Part shown: positions 8,395 through 17,969 of the stretch, piece by piece
Layout of the letters: each line of letters starts with the position of its first letter
How positions within the stretch are numbered: position 1 is the stretch's first letter
Assembly (NCBI RefSeq): GCF_900107455.1
Contig: NZ_FNQB01000007.1
Span: forward strand, 62,001-126,000
Direction of reading: 5' to 3'
DNA: 64,000 nucleotides
Source of the DNA: Asanoa ishikariensis
GTDB taxonomy: Bacteria; Actinomycetota; Actinomycetes; Mycobacteriales; Micromonosporaceae
Made by a program: the position numbers and the translations under genes
Notes under the pieces: model-generated
The model's input: the letters and a program-made list of their open reading frames with translations, nothing else
What the model was told of the DNA's origin: nothing
The model's database searches: none

Positions 8395-11300
8395 GTGAAA
8401 TCCGATCCACCGGTTGCCGAGATTCTCAGCGGCACCCAGGCCATGGTCCGGTTGGTCGCCGACCAGCTCCACGCGGACGCCGCCGCCGCACTCGACACGG
8501 CCGCGCTGGTGTCCGGCTATCCAGGTTCGCCGCTGGGTGGCTTCGATCAGGAGCTCGCCCGCGCCCGCACAGGGTGGACCGACCTCCACGTGGTGCACGA
8601 GCCCGCGCAGAACGAGGAGCTCGGCGCGACGGCCGTCTGGGGCAGTCAGCTCGCGCCGCTGCTGCGCAATCCTCGCCGGCAGGGCGTGCTCGGCGTCTGG
8701 TACGGCAAGGCGCCCGGCGTCGACCGTGCCGCGGACGCGCTGCGGCACGGCAACTTCACCGGCGCGCACCCGTTGGGCGGCCTGCTCGCCCTGTGCGGCG
8801 ACGACCCGACCAGCAAGTCGTCGACGCTGCCGTCCGCGAGCGAGACCCTGCTCGCCGCGCTGGGCATGCCCGTCTTCCAGCCGTCCGACGTGCAGGAGGT
8901 CCTCGACCTCGGCCGCCACGCGATCGCCGCGTCCCGGGCCAGTGGGCTCTGGACCGCGCTGAAGGTCACGACCCAGGTGGCCGACGCGGTCGAGTCGGTG
9001 ATCGCGGGTCCCGACCGGGTCAAGCCGATCGCGCCGACGGTGCTCCACGAGGGCCGGCCGTACGTGCACCGGCCCAGCGCCGAGTTGCTCGGCCAGGCGT
9101 CCCTGGACAAGGAGGCGACGTTGCAGGGGCCACGAATGGCGCTGCTGCTGGCCTACCTGCGGGACAACGGCCTCAACCGGGTCGTGCACAGCTCCCCCGA
9201 GGACCGGATCGGCCTGGTCGCGTCGGGTTCGGCCTACCTGGAGCTCCGCGACGCGCTGCGCCGGCTCGGGCTGGCCGACGACGAGCGCGGCATCCGCCTG
9301 CTCAAGCTCGACGTCGTGTGGCCGCTGGAGCCGGACGCGATCCGCGGGTTCGCGGAAGGGCTCGAGGAGATCCTGGTCGTCGAGGAGAAGGGCCCGTTCG
9401 TCGAGACCGGGATCAGGGACCTGTTGTACGACCTCGAACAGCGCCCCGTCGTACGCGGGAAGCGTGCCGAGAACGGCGCTCCGCTGCTGCCGACCGGCGG
9501 CGGGCTCGACAGCGACACGATCGCTGCGGCCGTCGCGGCAAGGCTGCGACGGCTCGGCCTGCTCCCGGACGCGGCCCCGGTGCGCCCTAAGGCAGCCCGG
9601 ACCGCACTGCCGTTGCTGGCGACCCGCTCGCCCTTCTACTGCTCGGGCTGCCCGCACAACCTGTCCACCGCCGCGCCGGAGGGCGCCCTGGTCGGTGCCG
9701 GCATCGGCTGCCACACCATGGTGCTGTTGCACCCGGAGCGGCGCGACCAGGTGGTGAGCGCGACCCAGATGGGCGGCGAGGGCGCCCAGTGGATCGGGCA
9801 GGCGCCGTTCGTCGACGCCGAGCACATCTTCCAGAACATGGGCGACGGCACGTTCCACCATTCCGGCTCGCTGGCCGTGCGGGCGTCGGTGGCGGCCGGC
9901 ACCAACATCACCTACAAGCTGCTCTACAACTCGGCGGTCGCGATGACCGGCGGCCAGGAGGTGCGGCCGGCGCTGTCGGTGCCGGACCTGACCCGGTGGC
10001 TGGCGGCCGAGGGCGTCCGCCGGGTGATCGTCACCACCGACGAGCCCAAGCGCTACCGGGGTGTACGGCTGGCCGGCATCGCCGAGGTGCGCGACCGCAC
10101 CGACCTGATGCGTGCCCAGGAGGAGCTCGCCGCGACGCCGGGCGTCACCGTGCTGGTGCACGACCAGCAGTGCGCGGCGGAGAAGCGGCGGCTGCGCGGG
10201 CGCGGCGACCTGCCGGCGCCGACCCGGCGCATCATGATCAATGAGCGGGTGTGCGAGGGCTGCGGCGACTGCGGGCACAAGTCGCAGTGCCTGTCGGTGC
10301 GGCCGGTGGACACGGAGTTCGGTCGCAAGACGCAGATCCACCAGTCCTCGTGCAACACCGACTACTCGTGCGTGCACGGCGACTGCCCGGCCTTCCTCGA
10401 CGTGACGGTCGCGGCGCCGGTCGCCCGAACGCCGGTCGCGCCCCCTTCCGTCGCTGACCCCGGCGAGCCACCGCGTACGGACGCGACGATCCGGTTCGTC
10501 GGCATCGGCGGCACCGGCGTGGTCACGGCGGCCCGGCTGCTCAGCGCGGCGGCGCACCTCGACGGCCGGCACGTCCGCGGCCTCGACCAGACCGGCCTGG
10601 CCCAGAAGGGCGGCCCGGTGGTCTCCGACGTGCGGATCCACGCGGACGACCGCCCGCGCTCCAACCGGGCCGGGCGCGACGGCGCGGACGTCTACCTCGC
10701 GCTCGACCTGCTCGGCGCGACCGCACCCGACAACCTGGCCGTGCTCTCCGCGGAGCGCACGGTCGCCGTCGTCTCGACCAGCGCCGTGCCGACCGGCGCC
10801 ATGGTCATCTCGCCGGCGCAGCGGTTCCCCGAGCTCGACGCCCTGGTCGGCGCCATCGAAGCGCGCACCGACCGGGACCGCAACGTCTACCTCGACGCCG
10901 AGTCGCTGGCCGAGCGGCTCTTCGGCGACGGCATGCCGGCGAACCTGATCGTGCTGGGCGCCGCCTGGCAGCGCGGCCTGTTGCCGGTGTCCCGGGCGTC
11001 GCTGGAACGGGCCATCCAGGAGAACACCCGCAACCCGGGACCGTCGCTGGCGGCGTTCGGCTGGGGACGCGCGGTCGTCGCCGACCCGGACGCGGTGCGC
11101 GCCGCCGTGGCACCTTCGCCGCGGCCGGCACCCGCGCCGGATCCCGCCGCGGACGCCCTGGTCGCCCGCGTCGACACGACCTCCGACCCTGAGCTCGGGC
11201 GGCTGCTGCGGATCCGGGTGGCGGAGCTCATCGCGTACCAGAACGCCGGGTACGCGCGGCGGTACGTCGACCTGGTCGCCCGGGTACGCGACCGCGAGAC

Positions 11301-11832
11301 CGCCCTGGGCACCGACGGTGCGCTGACCCGGGCCGTGGCCAGGCAGCTACACCGGCTGATGGCGTACAAGGACGAGTACGAGGTGGCCCGCCTCAGCCTC
11401 GACCCCGCCCTCGACGAGGCGGTCGCGGCCGAGTTCGGCCCGGGCGCGCGGTACGCGTACCGGCTGCATCCCCCGGTGTTCCGAGCGCTCGGCCTGCGCC
11501 GCAAGCTGGCCCTGGGTCGCTGGTTCCGGCCGGCGTTCGTCGCCCTGCGCGCGTTGCGGCCGGTGCGCGGCACACCGCTCGACCTGTTCGGCTACGCCCG
11601 GGTCCGCCGACTGGAGCGGGCGCTGCTGGCCGAGTACGAAGAGGTCGTCGCGGATCTGGTCGCCGGGCTCACGCCTGGCCGCCACGCCCTGGCCGTGGAG
11701 ATCGCCGAACTGCCCGATCAGGTGCGCGGCTACGAGGACGTCAAGCTCGCCAACGCCGAGCGCTACCGTACCGACCTGACCGCCCTGCGGCGTCGATGGG
11801 CGGCCGAGGAGGACGCACTCGCCACGCGTTAG
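8395..11832 (+). CDS. indolepyruvate ferredoxin oxidoreductase, fused alpha/beta subunits
   Basis: An 1145-residue fused 2-oxoacid:ferredoxin oxidoreductase. The N-terminal pyrimidine-binding region (about 1-200) and the TPP-binding region with CSGCPHN and GIGCHTM (about 418-445) resemble IorA. A Cys-rich 4Fe-4S segment lies at about 615-660 (CEGCGDCGHKSQC and CNTDYSCVHGDC). An IorB/PorG-like gamma domain starts near 700 (GIGGTGVVTAARLL, QTGLAQKGGPV), followed by a C-terminal helical domain (DUF6537 type). The family converts aryl- or branched-chain 2-oxoacids to acyl-CoA with ferredoxin reduction and works in the cytoplasm in amino-acid catabolism. The GTG start is preceded by a weak AGGAA. 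The gene is monocistronic, with no ferredoxin gene nearby. Confidence 0.92.
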   Translation: MKSDPPVAEILSGTQAMVRLVADQLHADAAAALDTAALVSGYPGSPLGGFDQELARARTGWTDLHVVHEPAQNEELGATAVWGSQLAPLLRNPRRQGVLGVWYGKAPGVDRAADALRHGNFTGAHPLGGLLALCGDDPTSKSSTLPSASETLLAALGMPVFQPSDVQEVLDLGRHAIAASRASGLWTALKVTTQVADAVESVIAGPDRVKPIAPTVLHEGRPYVHRPSAELLGQASLDKEATLQGPRMALLLAYLRDNGLNRVVHSSPEDRIGLVASGSAYLELRDALRRLGLADDERGIRLLKLDVVWPLEPDAIRGFAEGLEEILVVEEKGPFVETGIRDLLYDLEQRPVVRGKRAENGAPLLPTGGGLDSDTIAAAVAARLRRLGLLPDAAPVRPKAARTALPLLATRSPFYCSGCPHNLSTAAPEGALVGAGIGCHTMVLLHPERRDQVVSATQMGGEGAQWIGQAPFVDAEHIFQNMGDGTFHHSGSLAVRASVAAGTNITYKLLYNSAVAMTGGQEVRPALSVPDLTRWLAAEGVRRVIVTTDEPKRYRGVRLAGIAEVRDRTDLMRAQEELAATPGVTVLVHDQQCAAEKRRLRGRGDLPAPTRRIMINERVCEGCGDCGHKSQCLSVRPVDTEFGRKTQIHQSSCNTDYSCVHGDCPAFLDVTVAAPVARTPVAPPSVADPGEPPRTDATIRFVGIGGTGVVTAARLLSAAAHLDGRHVRGLDQTGLAQKGGPVVSDVRIHADDRPRSNRAGRDGADVYLALDLLGATAPDNLAVLSAERTVAVVSTSAVPTGAMVISPAQRFPELDALVGAIEARTDRDRNVYLDAESLAERLFGDGMPANLIVLGAAWQRGLLPVSRASLERAIQENTRNPGPSLAAFGWGRAVVADPDAVRAAVAPSPRPAPAPDPAADALVARVDTTSDPELGRLLRIRVAELIAYQNAGYARRYVDLVARVRDRETALGTDGALTRAVARQLHRLMAYKDEYEVARLSLDPALDEAVAAEFGPGARYAYRLHPPVFRALGLRRKLALGRWFRPAFVALRALRPVRGTPLDLFGYARVRRLERALLAEYEEVVADLVAGLTPGRHALAVEIAELPDQVRGYEDVKLANAERYRTDLTALRRRWAAEEDALATR

Positions 11833-11870
11833 CATTCCCCGATTTTGATCATCAATATCTGGGAGCGGTA

Positions 11871-12368
11871 ATGCGACGCCTTGTTGGCGCGATGATGTTG
11901 GGTCTGGTTGTCCTGGGTGCCGCCGCGTGCGGATCCGACGACGGAAAGGCCGACGCGGCGGCGCCGTCGTCGTCCGCGGCGGCTCCGAGCGCGACCGCTG
12001 GTGGCTCCGACGCCACCAAGGCCGCCTGTGAGGAGGCCGTCGCGATGGGTGAGGCTGCCGCGACGCTGTTCACCACCAAGACCGACGAGCTGAAGGCGTT
12101 GGCCGGCGACGGCGAGAACGTCGACGACGCGGCCATGGATGCCAAGGTCACCGAGGTCGAGACGCAAATTCGTGGCGAGTTCACGAAGTGGACCGAGAAG
12201 CTGACCACGCTGGCCGCCACGGACGTCGAGGCGCCCGTCAAGGCCGCGCTGACCGACGGCGCCGCGACGATGACGAAGCTGAACAGCCCCGACGACCAGA
12301 CGCCGTTGGGCCAGGTGCCGACGACGCTGACGGGGATCACCACCAAAATCAAGACCGCCTGCGCCTGA
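11871..12368 (+). CDS. small lipoprotein
   Basis: A 165-residue exported lipoprotein: MRRLVGAMMLGLVVLGAAAC gives a signal peptide ending in a lipobox-like AAAC. A low-complexity Ala/Ser linker follows, then a helical domain (ACEEAVAMGEAAATLF, WTEKLTTLAATDVEAPVKAAL) that resembles small cell-envelope helical bundles. GGGAG lies before ATG 11871. The function is unknown. A clear terminator follows, so the gene is a single transcription unit. Confidence 0.82.
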   Translation: MRRLVGAMMLGLVVLGAAACGSDDGKADAAAPSSSAAAPSATAGGSDATKAACEEAVAMGEAAATLFTTKTDELKALAGDGENVDDAAMDAKVTEVETQIRGEFTKWTEKLTTLAATDVEAPVKAALTDGAATMTKLNSPDDQTPLGQVPTTLTGITTKIKTACA

Positions 12369-12381
12369 TCGACAACGTGTC

Positions 12382-12418
12382 GCGGACCCACTACCGAGAG
12401 TGTCGGTGGCGGGTCCGC
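12382..12418 (+). terminator. terminator of the lipoprotein gene
   Basis: Inverted repeat GCGGACCC (12382-12389) / GGGTCCGC (12411-12418), with an inner ACCGA/TCGGT pairing, 14 bp after the stop. Confidence 0.7.
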
Positions 12419-12573
12419 TCCGTCTGAGGGTTTACTGTGCGTGCTGAAACGCCCAGACGGGCCGAGACCGTCCCGTGCCTGGTCAGGGCCGCGTCAAGAT
12501 GCGACTTGCCCTCTCGCCAGCCTCAGGAACCTGGGTTACGGTGAGGCTCCTGCCCCCGATCCCAGCGGGAACT

Positions 12574-13248
12574 ATGACTCTCTGTAAGGAAGACGCAGCC
12601 CCGCACGTCATAGAGGTCGGCGCCATCAAGCCGGCTCTGATGCGTGCGGCGCGGCTGTTCGCCGAAACAGTTCTGGTGCCTACCGGCCTGCTCTACATCC
12701 TGCTGCACACCGCCGGCCTGCTGCCGGCGCTGCTGTCGGTCCTGGGCTGGTGCACGCTGACGGTCGCGATCCGCTGGATCTCCGGCCGCCACCTGCCCGG
12801 CACGCTGCTGGTCTGTGCCGGCTCGCTGTGTGCCCGGGCGAGCGTCGCGCTCGCGTTGTCCAGCGCCCTGGTCTACTTCGTGCAGCCGGTGATCGGCTCG
12901 CTGTTCATGGCGGCCCTGTTCCTGGGCAGCGCCCTGCTCGGCCGGCCCATCACCCAACGCCTGGCCCGTGACTTCGTCGCGCTGCCGGCCCAGTTGCACC
13001 ACCACTCCGGACTCAACCGGGTCTTCGCCCAGACGGCCGCGCTGTGGGGCCTCGGCCGGTTGATCGACGCCGGGATGAGCATCGGCTTCCTGCACATGGG
13101 CGTCGACTTCGCCATCCTGTCGCGCGGCGTGTTCAGCACCGCACTCACGATCCTGTTCGTCGGCATCTGTGCGGCCTGGGGCATCCGCAGCCTGCGCCGC
13201 ATGCCGGACGTGACCTTCCGCTTCGGCCGGACGCCCGCTGCGGCCTGA
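12574..13248 (+). CDS. integral membrane protein (VC0807-like)
   Basis: A 224-residue membrane protein with about five hydrophobic segments (for example VLVPTGLLYILLHTAGLLPA, LFMAALFLGSALLG, AILSRGVFSTALTILFVGI). Relatives in actinobacteria are annotated as VC0807-type membrane proteins of unknown function. I start at ATG 12574 (MTLCKEDAAPHV). An in-frame extension upstream to 12475 is open but Arg/Pro-rich, and only a weak GCGGGA precedes the ATG. The gene sits 80 bp before the LacI gene on the same strand, but a palindromic operator lies between them, so it is probably separate. Confidence 0.72.
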   Translation: MTLCKEDAAPHVIEVGAIKPALMRAARLFAETVLVPTGLLYILLHTAGLLPALLSVLGWCTLTVAIRWISGRHLPGTLLVCAGSLCARASVALALSSALVYFVQPVIGSLFMAALFLGSALLGRPITQRLARDFVALPAQLHHHSGLNRVFAQTAALWGLGRLIDAGMSIGFLHMGVDFAILSRGVFSTALTILFVGICAAWGIRSLRRMPDVTFRFGRTPAAA

Positions 13249-13289
13249 CCCGCACCGCACGGTCCGCGCGGCCCCTTGCGCGCAACGCA

Positions 13290-13301
13290 TGCAATCGTAT
13301 G
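13290..13301 (+). promoter_or_regulatory. predicted LacI operator upstream of its own gene
   Basis: TGCAATCGTATG lies 28 bp before the LacI start, just upstream of its predicted -10 box. The same 12 bases occur inverted at 19380-19391 before the sugar-binding protein gene. The extended CATGCAATCGTATG is an imperfect palindrome (10 of 14 positions). Autorepression is inferred. Confidence 0.65.
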
Positions 13302-13317
13302 GCCGCATCGAACGGGG

Positions 13318-13323
13318 TATGTT
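13318..13323 (+). promoter_or_regulatory. -10 element of the leaderless lacI-type gene
   Basis: TATGTT ends 6 nt before ATG 13330 and there is no ribosome-binding site. The predicted operator covers about -40 to -29 of the resulting transcript. Confidence 0.5.
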
Positions 13324-13329
13324 TCACGC

Positions 13330-14436
13330 ATGTCCCCCGCGCAGCGCCGGCGCCGCCCGCCGGCCGAGAGCCCCAGCGCGCCGCCCGCCGCCGCCAACCA
13401 GCGCCGGGCCGTCCCGACGATGCAGGACATCGCGGACGCGGCCGCGGTCTCGCAGAGCACGGTGTCGCGGGTGCTCAGCGGCGTCGAGACCCGGGTGCCG
13501 ATCGCGGCCGCCACGCGCGAACGCGTCATCGCGGCCTCCCGGCAACTCGGCTACCGCCCCAACCCGCTCGCCCGGGGGCTGCGCGGCGCCTCGACCAACC
13601 TGATCGGCGTGGTCGTCCGCGACTTCAGCGACCCGTTCTTCGCCGAGGCGATCGAGGCGCTGGTCAAGGAGTCGATGGCGCACGGCTACAACGTCGTGCT
13701 CGGCCACGTGCACCCCGGCCTCGAGGAGGCCATCCCGCTGACGTCCGTGCTGGAGACCCGGCACACCGACGCGATCATCCTGCTCGGCGACGTACGCGTG
13801 CATCCGCAACTGCTCGACGACCTGCGCAGCTCGCGCGTCCCGGTGGTGGCGCTCTGGCAGGGCACCAGCCCGCTGGACTTTCCCAGCGCGGACACCGACG
13901 ACCGGGCCGGCATCCAGGCCGGGCTCGAGCACCTGACCGCCCTCGGGCACCGGCGGATCGCCTTCCTCAGCGCGGAGCTTCCGGGCGAGTTCTGGGTCCG
14001 GGAGCGGGCCTACGTCGACTTCATGGGCGAGCGACTCGGCGGCGTTCCGGACGGCTACCTGGAGCGCTGCCCCAACACGATGGCCGGCGGCGACGCCGCG
14101 TTGCGCCGGCTGATGGCGCTGCCCCAGCCACCCACCGCGGTGGCCACCTCGACGGACCTGATCGCGGTCGGCGTCCTGCACGCGGCGCACAGCCTCGGCG
14201 CAACCGTGCCCGACCGGCTCTCGGTCGTTGGCTTCGACGACATCCAGATCTCGAGCCACACCGTGCCGGCCCTGACCACGTCCCGGATGCCCACCGCGAA
14301 GATCGTCAGTCACGCGATCAACCGGGCCGTCGCACTGGCCCGTGACCAGGACGGCGCCCGGCGACCCGACCTCGAGATCTTCACCCCGGAGCTGATCGTC
14401 CGGGAGTCGACGGCCAAGCCGGCCCGACGGCGCTAG
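13330..14436 (+). CDS. LacI-family transcriptional repressor of the arabinoside/sugar operon
   Basis: A 368-residue repressor. After a 30-residue Pro/Arg-rich tail comes the LacI helix-turn-helix and hinge (TMQDIADAAAVSQSTVSRVL ... NPLARGLRG, about 30-85), then a periplasmic-binding-protein-like sugar sensor (about 90-340, with VVGFDDIQISSHTVPALTT). It should bind the shared 12-mer at 13290 and 19380 and release it when a sugar binds. It faces the GH127/CUT1 operon tail to tail; the two stop codons overlap in CTAG at 14433-14436. The inducer is probably the sugar freed by the GH127 enzyme or its oligomer, by inference. Confidence 0.92.
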   Translation: MSPAQRRRRPPAESPSAPPAAANQRRAVPTMQDIADAAAVSQSTVSRVLSGVETRVPIAAATRERVIAASRQLGYRPNPLARGLRGASTNLIGVVVRDFSDPFFAEAIEALVKESMAHGYNVVLGHVHPGLEEAIPLTSVLETRHTDAIILLGDVRVHPQLLDDLRSSRVPVVALWQGTSPLDFPSADTDDRAGIQAGLEHLTALGHRRIAFLSAELPGEFWVRERAYVDFMGERLGGVPDGYLERCPNTMAGGDAALRRLMALPQPPTAVATSTDLIAVGVLHAAHSLGATVPDRLSVVGFDDIQISSHTVPALTTSRMPTAKIVSHAINRAVALARDQDGARRPDLEIFTPELIVRESTAKPARRR

Positions 14437-16262
14437 CGGGGCAGCCACACCCGCATGCCGATGGCTCCCCGGTTCGCCCACGAGTAGTAGGGGACGAGCG
14501 GGGCGGTGCGGGCCGGCTCGACCGGGACGTCGATGCCGACCACCTCGTCACCCAGGTCCGGCCGCGGCACCGCGACCGCCTCCCGGTCCGGGTCCCAGCG
14601 GACGTCTTCGACGTCGAAGCCCGCCGGCAGGTCGACCGACTCGACACAGTAGACGATCGGGCCGCGTTCGAAGGCCACGCAGCCGCGTACGGCGTCGACC
14701 CGCGGATCCGGTTCGGTGCGGCGGACCGCCAGCGCGAGGTCGAGGGTGACCTGGTCGCCGGGCTGCCAGGCGCGCGTGCGGTGCACGTAGCCGGTGGCGA
14801 CCTGGGCGGGCTCCTCCCCCGCGACCGACAGCCGCGCGTCGCGACACCAGCCCGGCACCCGCAACGACAGCGTCCACGGCTCGGCCGCCGACCGCACGAC
14901 CTCGACGTCGATCCGCCCGTCCCACGGATAGCCGGTGCGGACCGACAGCTCGACCTCGTCAGTGCGGATCGCCGCGGTGGCGTACTGGTGGAGCTGGATG
15001 CCCGTCTCGTCGCCGGTCGCGAGGTACTGCCGCCAGGAGCTGAGCAGCCGCATCAGGTTGGGCGGGCAGCACGCACACGCCTGCCACGGCCGGCGCCGGC
15101 CGTGCCCGTCCGACTCGTACGTGCGGCGGGTGCGGCGGTGCAGCGGGTTGACGTAGAAGAACTCCGTGCCGGACCGGGACAGCCCGGAGAGCACGCCGTT
15201 GTACATCGCCCGCTCGATGTCGTCGGCGTACCCCGGCTCGCCGGTGGACAGCAGCAGCCGCCAGGCCAGCATCACGCTGGCGATGGCCGCGCAGGTCTCC
15301 GCGTACGCCCGGTCGGGTGGAAGCTCGTAGGGGTCGCCGAACGCCTCGTCCCGGTGTCGGCTGCCGAGCGCCCCGGTCAGATAGCGCCGGGTGCGCACCA
15401 TGTCGTTCCACCGGCGTTGGACGGCGGCCAGCAGGTCCTCGTCGTCCTGCTCGGCGGCCACGTCGACCGCGCCGCAGTCGAGGTAGAGCTGCCGGACGCT
15501 GTGCCCGGCGACCTCGGGCGCCTCCCGCACCGGCGCATGGTCCTGCCAGTAGGCCGGGCCGAAGCGTCCCTCACCGAGCAGGCCGTGCCCGCGCAGGTCG
15601 AGCATCCGCGCCGCCAACGCCAGATAGCGCGGCTCGCCGCACACCCGGCCGAGCTCCACCAGCGCCATCTCGATGCCGGGGTGGCCGTCGATCCCGTCCT
15701 TGCCGCCGGCGCCGAGCGCGGCGCCGGCGTGGTCGACCGCCCGGACCGCGATCCGCAGCAGCCGGTCGTCGCCGAGCGCCCGGTGCCAGGCGATGCCCGC
15801 CTGCACGAGGTGGCCGACGCAGTAGAGCTCGTGACCCCAGGCGAGGTCGCGATAGGGCTCTCCGTCGCGAAGCACCTGCACGAAGCTGTTGACGTAGCCG
15901 TCGGGTCGTTGGGCCGCGGCCACGACCTCGATCGCCTCGTCCGCCGCGGCCCACAGCGCGGCGTCGGGTGCGGTGCCGAGCTCCCAGCCGACCGCCTCCA
16001 GCCACTTGTAGACGTCGGAGTCGAGGAACGGCAGGACCGCGCCGCCGGAGTCGGCGCTCGCCCGGTAGTCGCCTGTGGCGCCGGCGGCCAGCCGCAGGTT
16101 GTCGAGCGTGCCGGCCCGCCGCAACTGGGCGAAGCCGTGCGGGACGGTCCGCTCCCGGTTGGTCCGCAGCCGGTCGGCCCAGAATCCATCGTGGATGGTC
16201 ACCCGGTCGCCACCGAGCGGCCGCAGCCGAGACCGTGCCGGCCACACCACGCCCTCACTCAT
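14433..16262 (-). CDS. GH127 beta-L-arabinofuranosidase-type glycoside hydrolase
   Basis: A 609-residue cytoplasmic enzyme (no signal peptide). It has an N-terminal all-alpha toroid (about 1-400) and a beta-rich C-terminal part. The zinc/thiolate centre known from Bifidobacterium HypBA1 is visible as ETC in YAETCAAIA (near 320) and the CC pair in ACACCPPNL (near 395). The family releases L-arabinofuranose from short arabinosides by a Cys nucleophile. The start ATG 16262 overlaps the permease stop by 4 bp. It is the last gene of the LacI-controlled CUT1 operon, so the imported substrate is likely an arabino-oligosaccharide. Confidence 0.9.
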   Translation of the reverse strand: MSEGVVWPARSRLRPLGGDRVTIHDGFWADRLRTNRERTVPHGFAQLRRAGTLDNLRLAAGATGDYRASADSGGAVLPFLDSDVYKWLEAVGWELGTAPDAALWAAADEAIEVVAAAQRPDGYVNSFVQVLRDGEPYRDLAWGHELYCVGHLVQAGIAWHRALGDDRLLRIAVRAVDHAGAALGAGGKDGIDGHPGIEMALVELGRVCGEPRYLALAARMLDLRGHGLLGEGRFGPAYWQDHAPVREAPEVAGHSVRQLYLDCGAVDVAAEQDDEDLLAAVQRRWNDMVRTRRYLTGALGSRHRDEAFGDPYELPPDRAYAETCAAIASVMLAWRLLLSTGEPGYADDIERAMYNGVLSGLSRSGTEFFYVNPLHRRTRRTYESDGHGRRRPWQACACCPPNLMRLLSSWRQYLATGDETGIQLHQYATAAIRTDEVELSVRTGYPWDGRIDVEVVRSAAEPWTLSLRVPGWCRDARLSVAGEEPAQVATGYVHRTRAWQPGDQVTLDLALAVRRTEPDPRVDAVRGCVAFERGPIVYCVESVDLPAGFDVEDVRWDPDREAVAVPRPDLGDEVVGIDVPVEPARTAPLVPYYSWANRGAIGMRVWLPR

Positions 16263-17089
16263 TTGACTGCTCCGCTCATCAGGCCGGACACGTAGTAGCG
16301 CTGCAACAACAGGTAGACGCCGACGCACGGGATGATCGAGATGGTGATGCCCGCCTGGAGCATGCCCCAGTCCGTGCCGCCGAGGCTGGTCTCGGTGCGG
16401 GCCGCCGCGAGCACCACCGGCAGCGTGAACTTGGAGCTCTTGCTCATCATCACCAGCGCGCCCAGGAACTCGTTCCAGCTCATGATGAAGGCGAAGAGCG
16501 CGACCGTGACCGTGGCCGGGACGGTCGCCGGCAGGAACACCCGGCGCAACGACTGCACGGACGACGCACCGTCCATGATGGCCGCCTCCTCCAGCTCCCG
16601 GGGCACCGCCGCGAAGCTGTTGCGCAGCACGTAGAGGCTGAACGGAAGCTGGATCGCCGTGTGCACGACGGCCAGCCCGATCAGCGAGTTGGTCAGGCCG
16701 AGCTTGGCGAACATCAGGAACATCGGGGTCAGCAGCGCCTGGTACGGGACGATCAGCGCGAGCAGCAGCACCACGAAGAGCAGTTCCTTGCCCGGCACCG
16801 GGAACCGGGCCAGCCCGTACGCGGCCGGCACGGTCAGCAGCAGCGTGAACAGGATCGTCAGCATCGCGGTGCCGAGGCTGTTGAACAGGTAGACGGGCAG
16901 GCCCTGCTGGTATTCCCAGAGCCGTTGGTAGCTGTCCAGGCTCAGCGCGCCCGGCAGGTAGGTCGGCGGCGACGCGGCCGCCTCCGCCGTCGGCTTGAGC
17001 GAGGCGAGCACGGAGGCCAGCAGCGGCATCAGCATCACCGCGCACAGTGCCAGGCACACCGCGCCGACCAGGTAACCGCGCCGCCTCAT
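16259..17089 (-). CDS. ABC sugar transporter permease, MalG type
   Basis: A 276-residue inner-membrane protein with six predicted membrane segments. Its EAA loop reads EELEEAAIMDGASSVQSLRRVFLP before the fifth segment. The C-terminus (GLMSGAVK) is the usual CUT1 permease end. It pairs with the MalF-type permease upstream, overlapping by ATGA at 17086-17089, and overlaps GH127 downstream. Imports the sugar bound by the 17970-19280 lipoprotein. Confidence 0.92.
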   Translation of the reverse strand: MRRRGYLVGAVCLALCAVMLMPLLASVLASLKPTAEAAASPPTYLPGALSLDSYQRLWEYQQGLPVYLFNSLGTAMLTILFTLLLTVPAAYGLARFPVPGKELLFVVLLLALIVPYQALLTPMFLMFAKLGLTNSLIGLAVVHTAIQLPFSLYVLRNSFAAVPRELEEAAIMDGASSVQSLRRVFLPATVPATVTVALFAFIMSWNEFLGALVMMSKSSKFTLPVVLAAARTETSLGGTDWGMLQAGITISIIPCVGVYLLLQRYYVSGLMSGAVK

Positions 17090-17964
17090 GGGTGACTCCG
17101 CCGGGTCAGCAGGAGCTGGACGACGGTGAACGCGAGGATGGTCAGGGCCAGCACCATCGACAGCGCCGCACCGTAGCCGAGCTTCAGGTACGGGAACGAG
17201 TTGAGGTACACGAAGAACACGGAGGTGGCCGTCTCGTTCTGCGGCTGGCCCGCGGTCATGATGTAGAACTGGTCGAACGCCAGCAGCGAGCCGATGACGC
17301 TGAGCAGCGTGACCAGCAGGACGGTCCGCAGCGTGAGCGGCAGGATGATCCGGGTGACCCGCTGGCGGTAGCTCGCGCCGTCGACCAGGCTCGCCTCGGT
17401 GACGTCGCTCGGTATGGCCTGGATGGCGCCGACGAACAGCACCATGCCGAAGCCGATCACCTTCCACACCACGGAGGCGATGATCGCGAGGTTGGACCGG
17501 TCGGCGTCGACACCCAGCCAGACCACGGGATCGCCGATCACGCCCAGGTCGAGCAGCACCTTGTTGACGAAGCCGAAGTCGGTGCTGAACAGCCAGTACC
17601 AGAGCAGGCTCGAGACGCCGAGCCCGATGACCACGGGCGTGAACACGACCGTGCGGGTCAGCCGGCGCACCGGCGAGTTGTGGGCGGTCAGCAACGCCAG
17701 CAGATAGCCGCCGACGATCAGGACCGGCGTGATGATCAGGGTGTATTTCAAGGTGAACCCGAACGACACCCAGAACTGACGGTCGCCTGCCGCGCGCGTG
17801 TAGTTGTCGAACCCGACCCACCTCGGTGGAGTGAGCAACGACCAGTTGTGCAGCGACATCCAGGCCATCCGCACCAGCGGATAGACCGTGAAGATGAGCA
17901 CGAACAGCAGGGCCGGGCTGAGGTACGCCAGCCCGACCCAGCCGTTCCGCCGTCCCCGACGCAC
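17086..17964 (-). CDS. ABC sugar transporter permease, MalF type
   Basis: A 292-residue CUT1 permease with six membrane segments and an EAA motif (VTEASLVDGASYRQRVTRIILP). I choose GTG 17964, 5 bp after the binding-protein stop, with AGGCGAC-like weak pairing upstream; an extension into the binding-protein gene would be non-coding in style. It works with the MalG-type permease. No ATPase is encoded in this operon; actinomycete CUT1 systems often share one MsiK-type ATPase encoded elsewhere. Confidence 0.9.
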   Translation of the reverse strand: MRRGRRNGWVGLAYLSPALLFVLIFTVYPLVRMAWMSLHNWSLLTPPRWVGFDNYTRAAGDRQFWVSFGFTLKYTLIITPVLIVGGYLLALLTAHNSPVRRLTRTVVFTPVVIGLGVSSLLWYWLFSTDFGFVNKVLLDLGVIGDPVVWLGVDADRSNLAIIASVVWKVIGFGMVLFVGAIQAIPSDVTEASLVDGASYRQRVTRIILPLTLRTVLLVTLLSVIGSLLAFDQFYIMTAGQPQNETATSVFFVYLNSFPYLKLGYGAALSMVLALTILAFTVVQLLLTRRSHP

Positions 17965-17969
17965 GTCGC

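Noticed and set aside
8350-10641. Very long open minus-strand frame opposite the indolepyruvate oxidoreductase gene
   Set aside because: Composition is the typical Arg/Ala/Gly-rich mirror of a high-GC gene and no family is recognisable; the plus-strand enzyme is certain.
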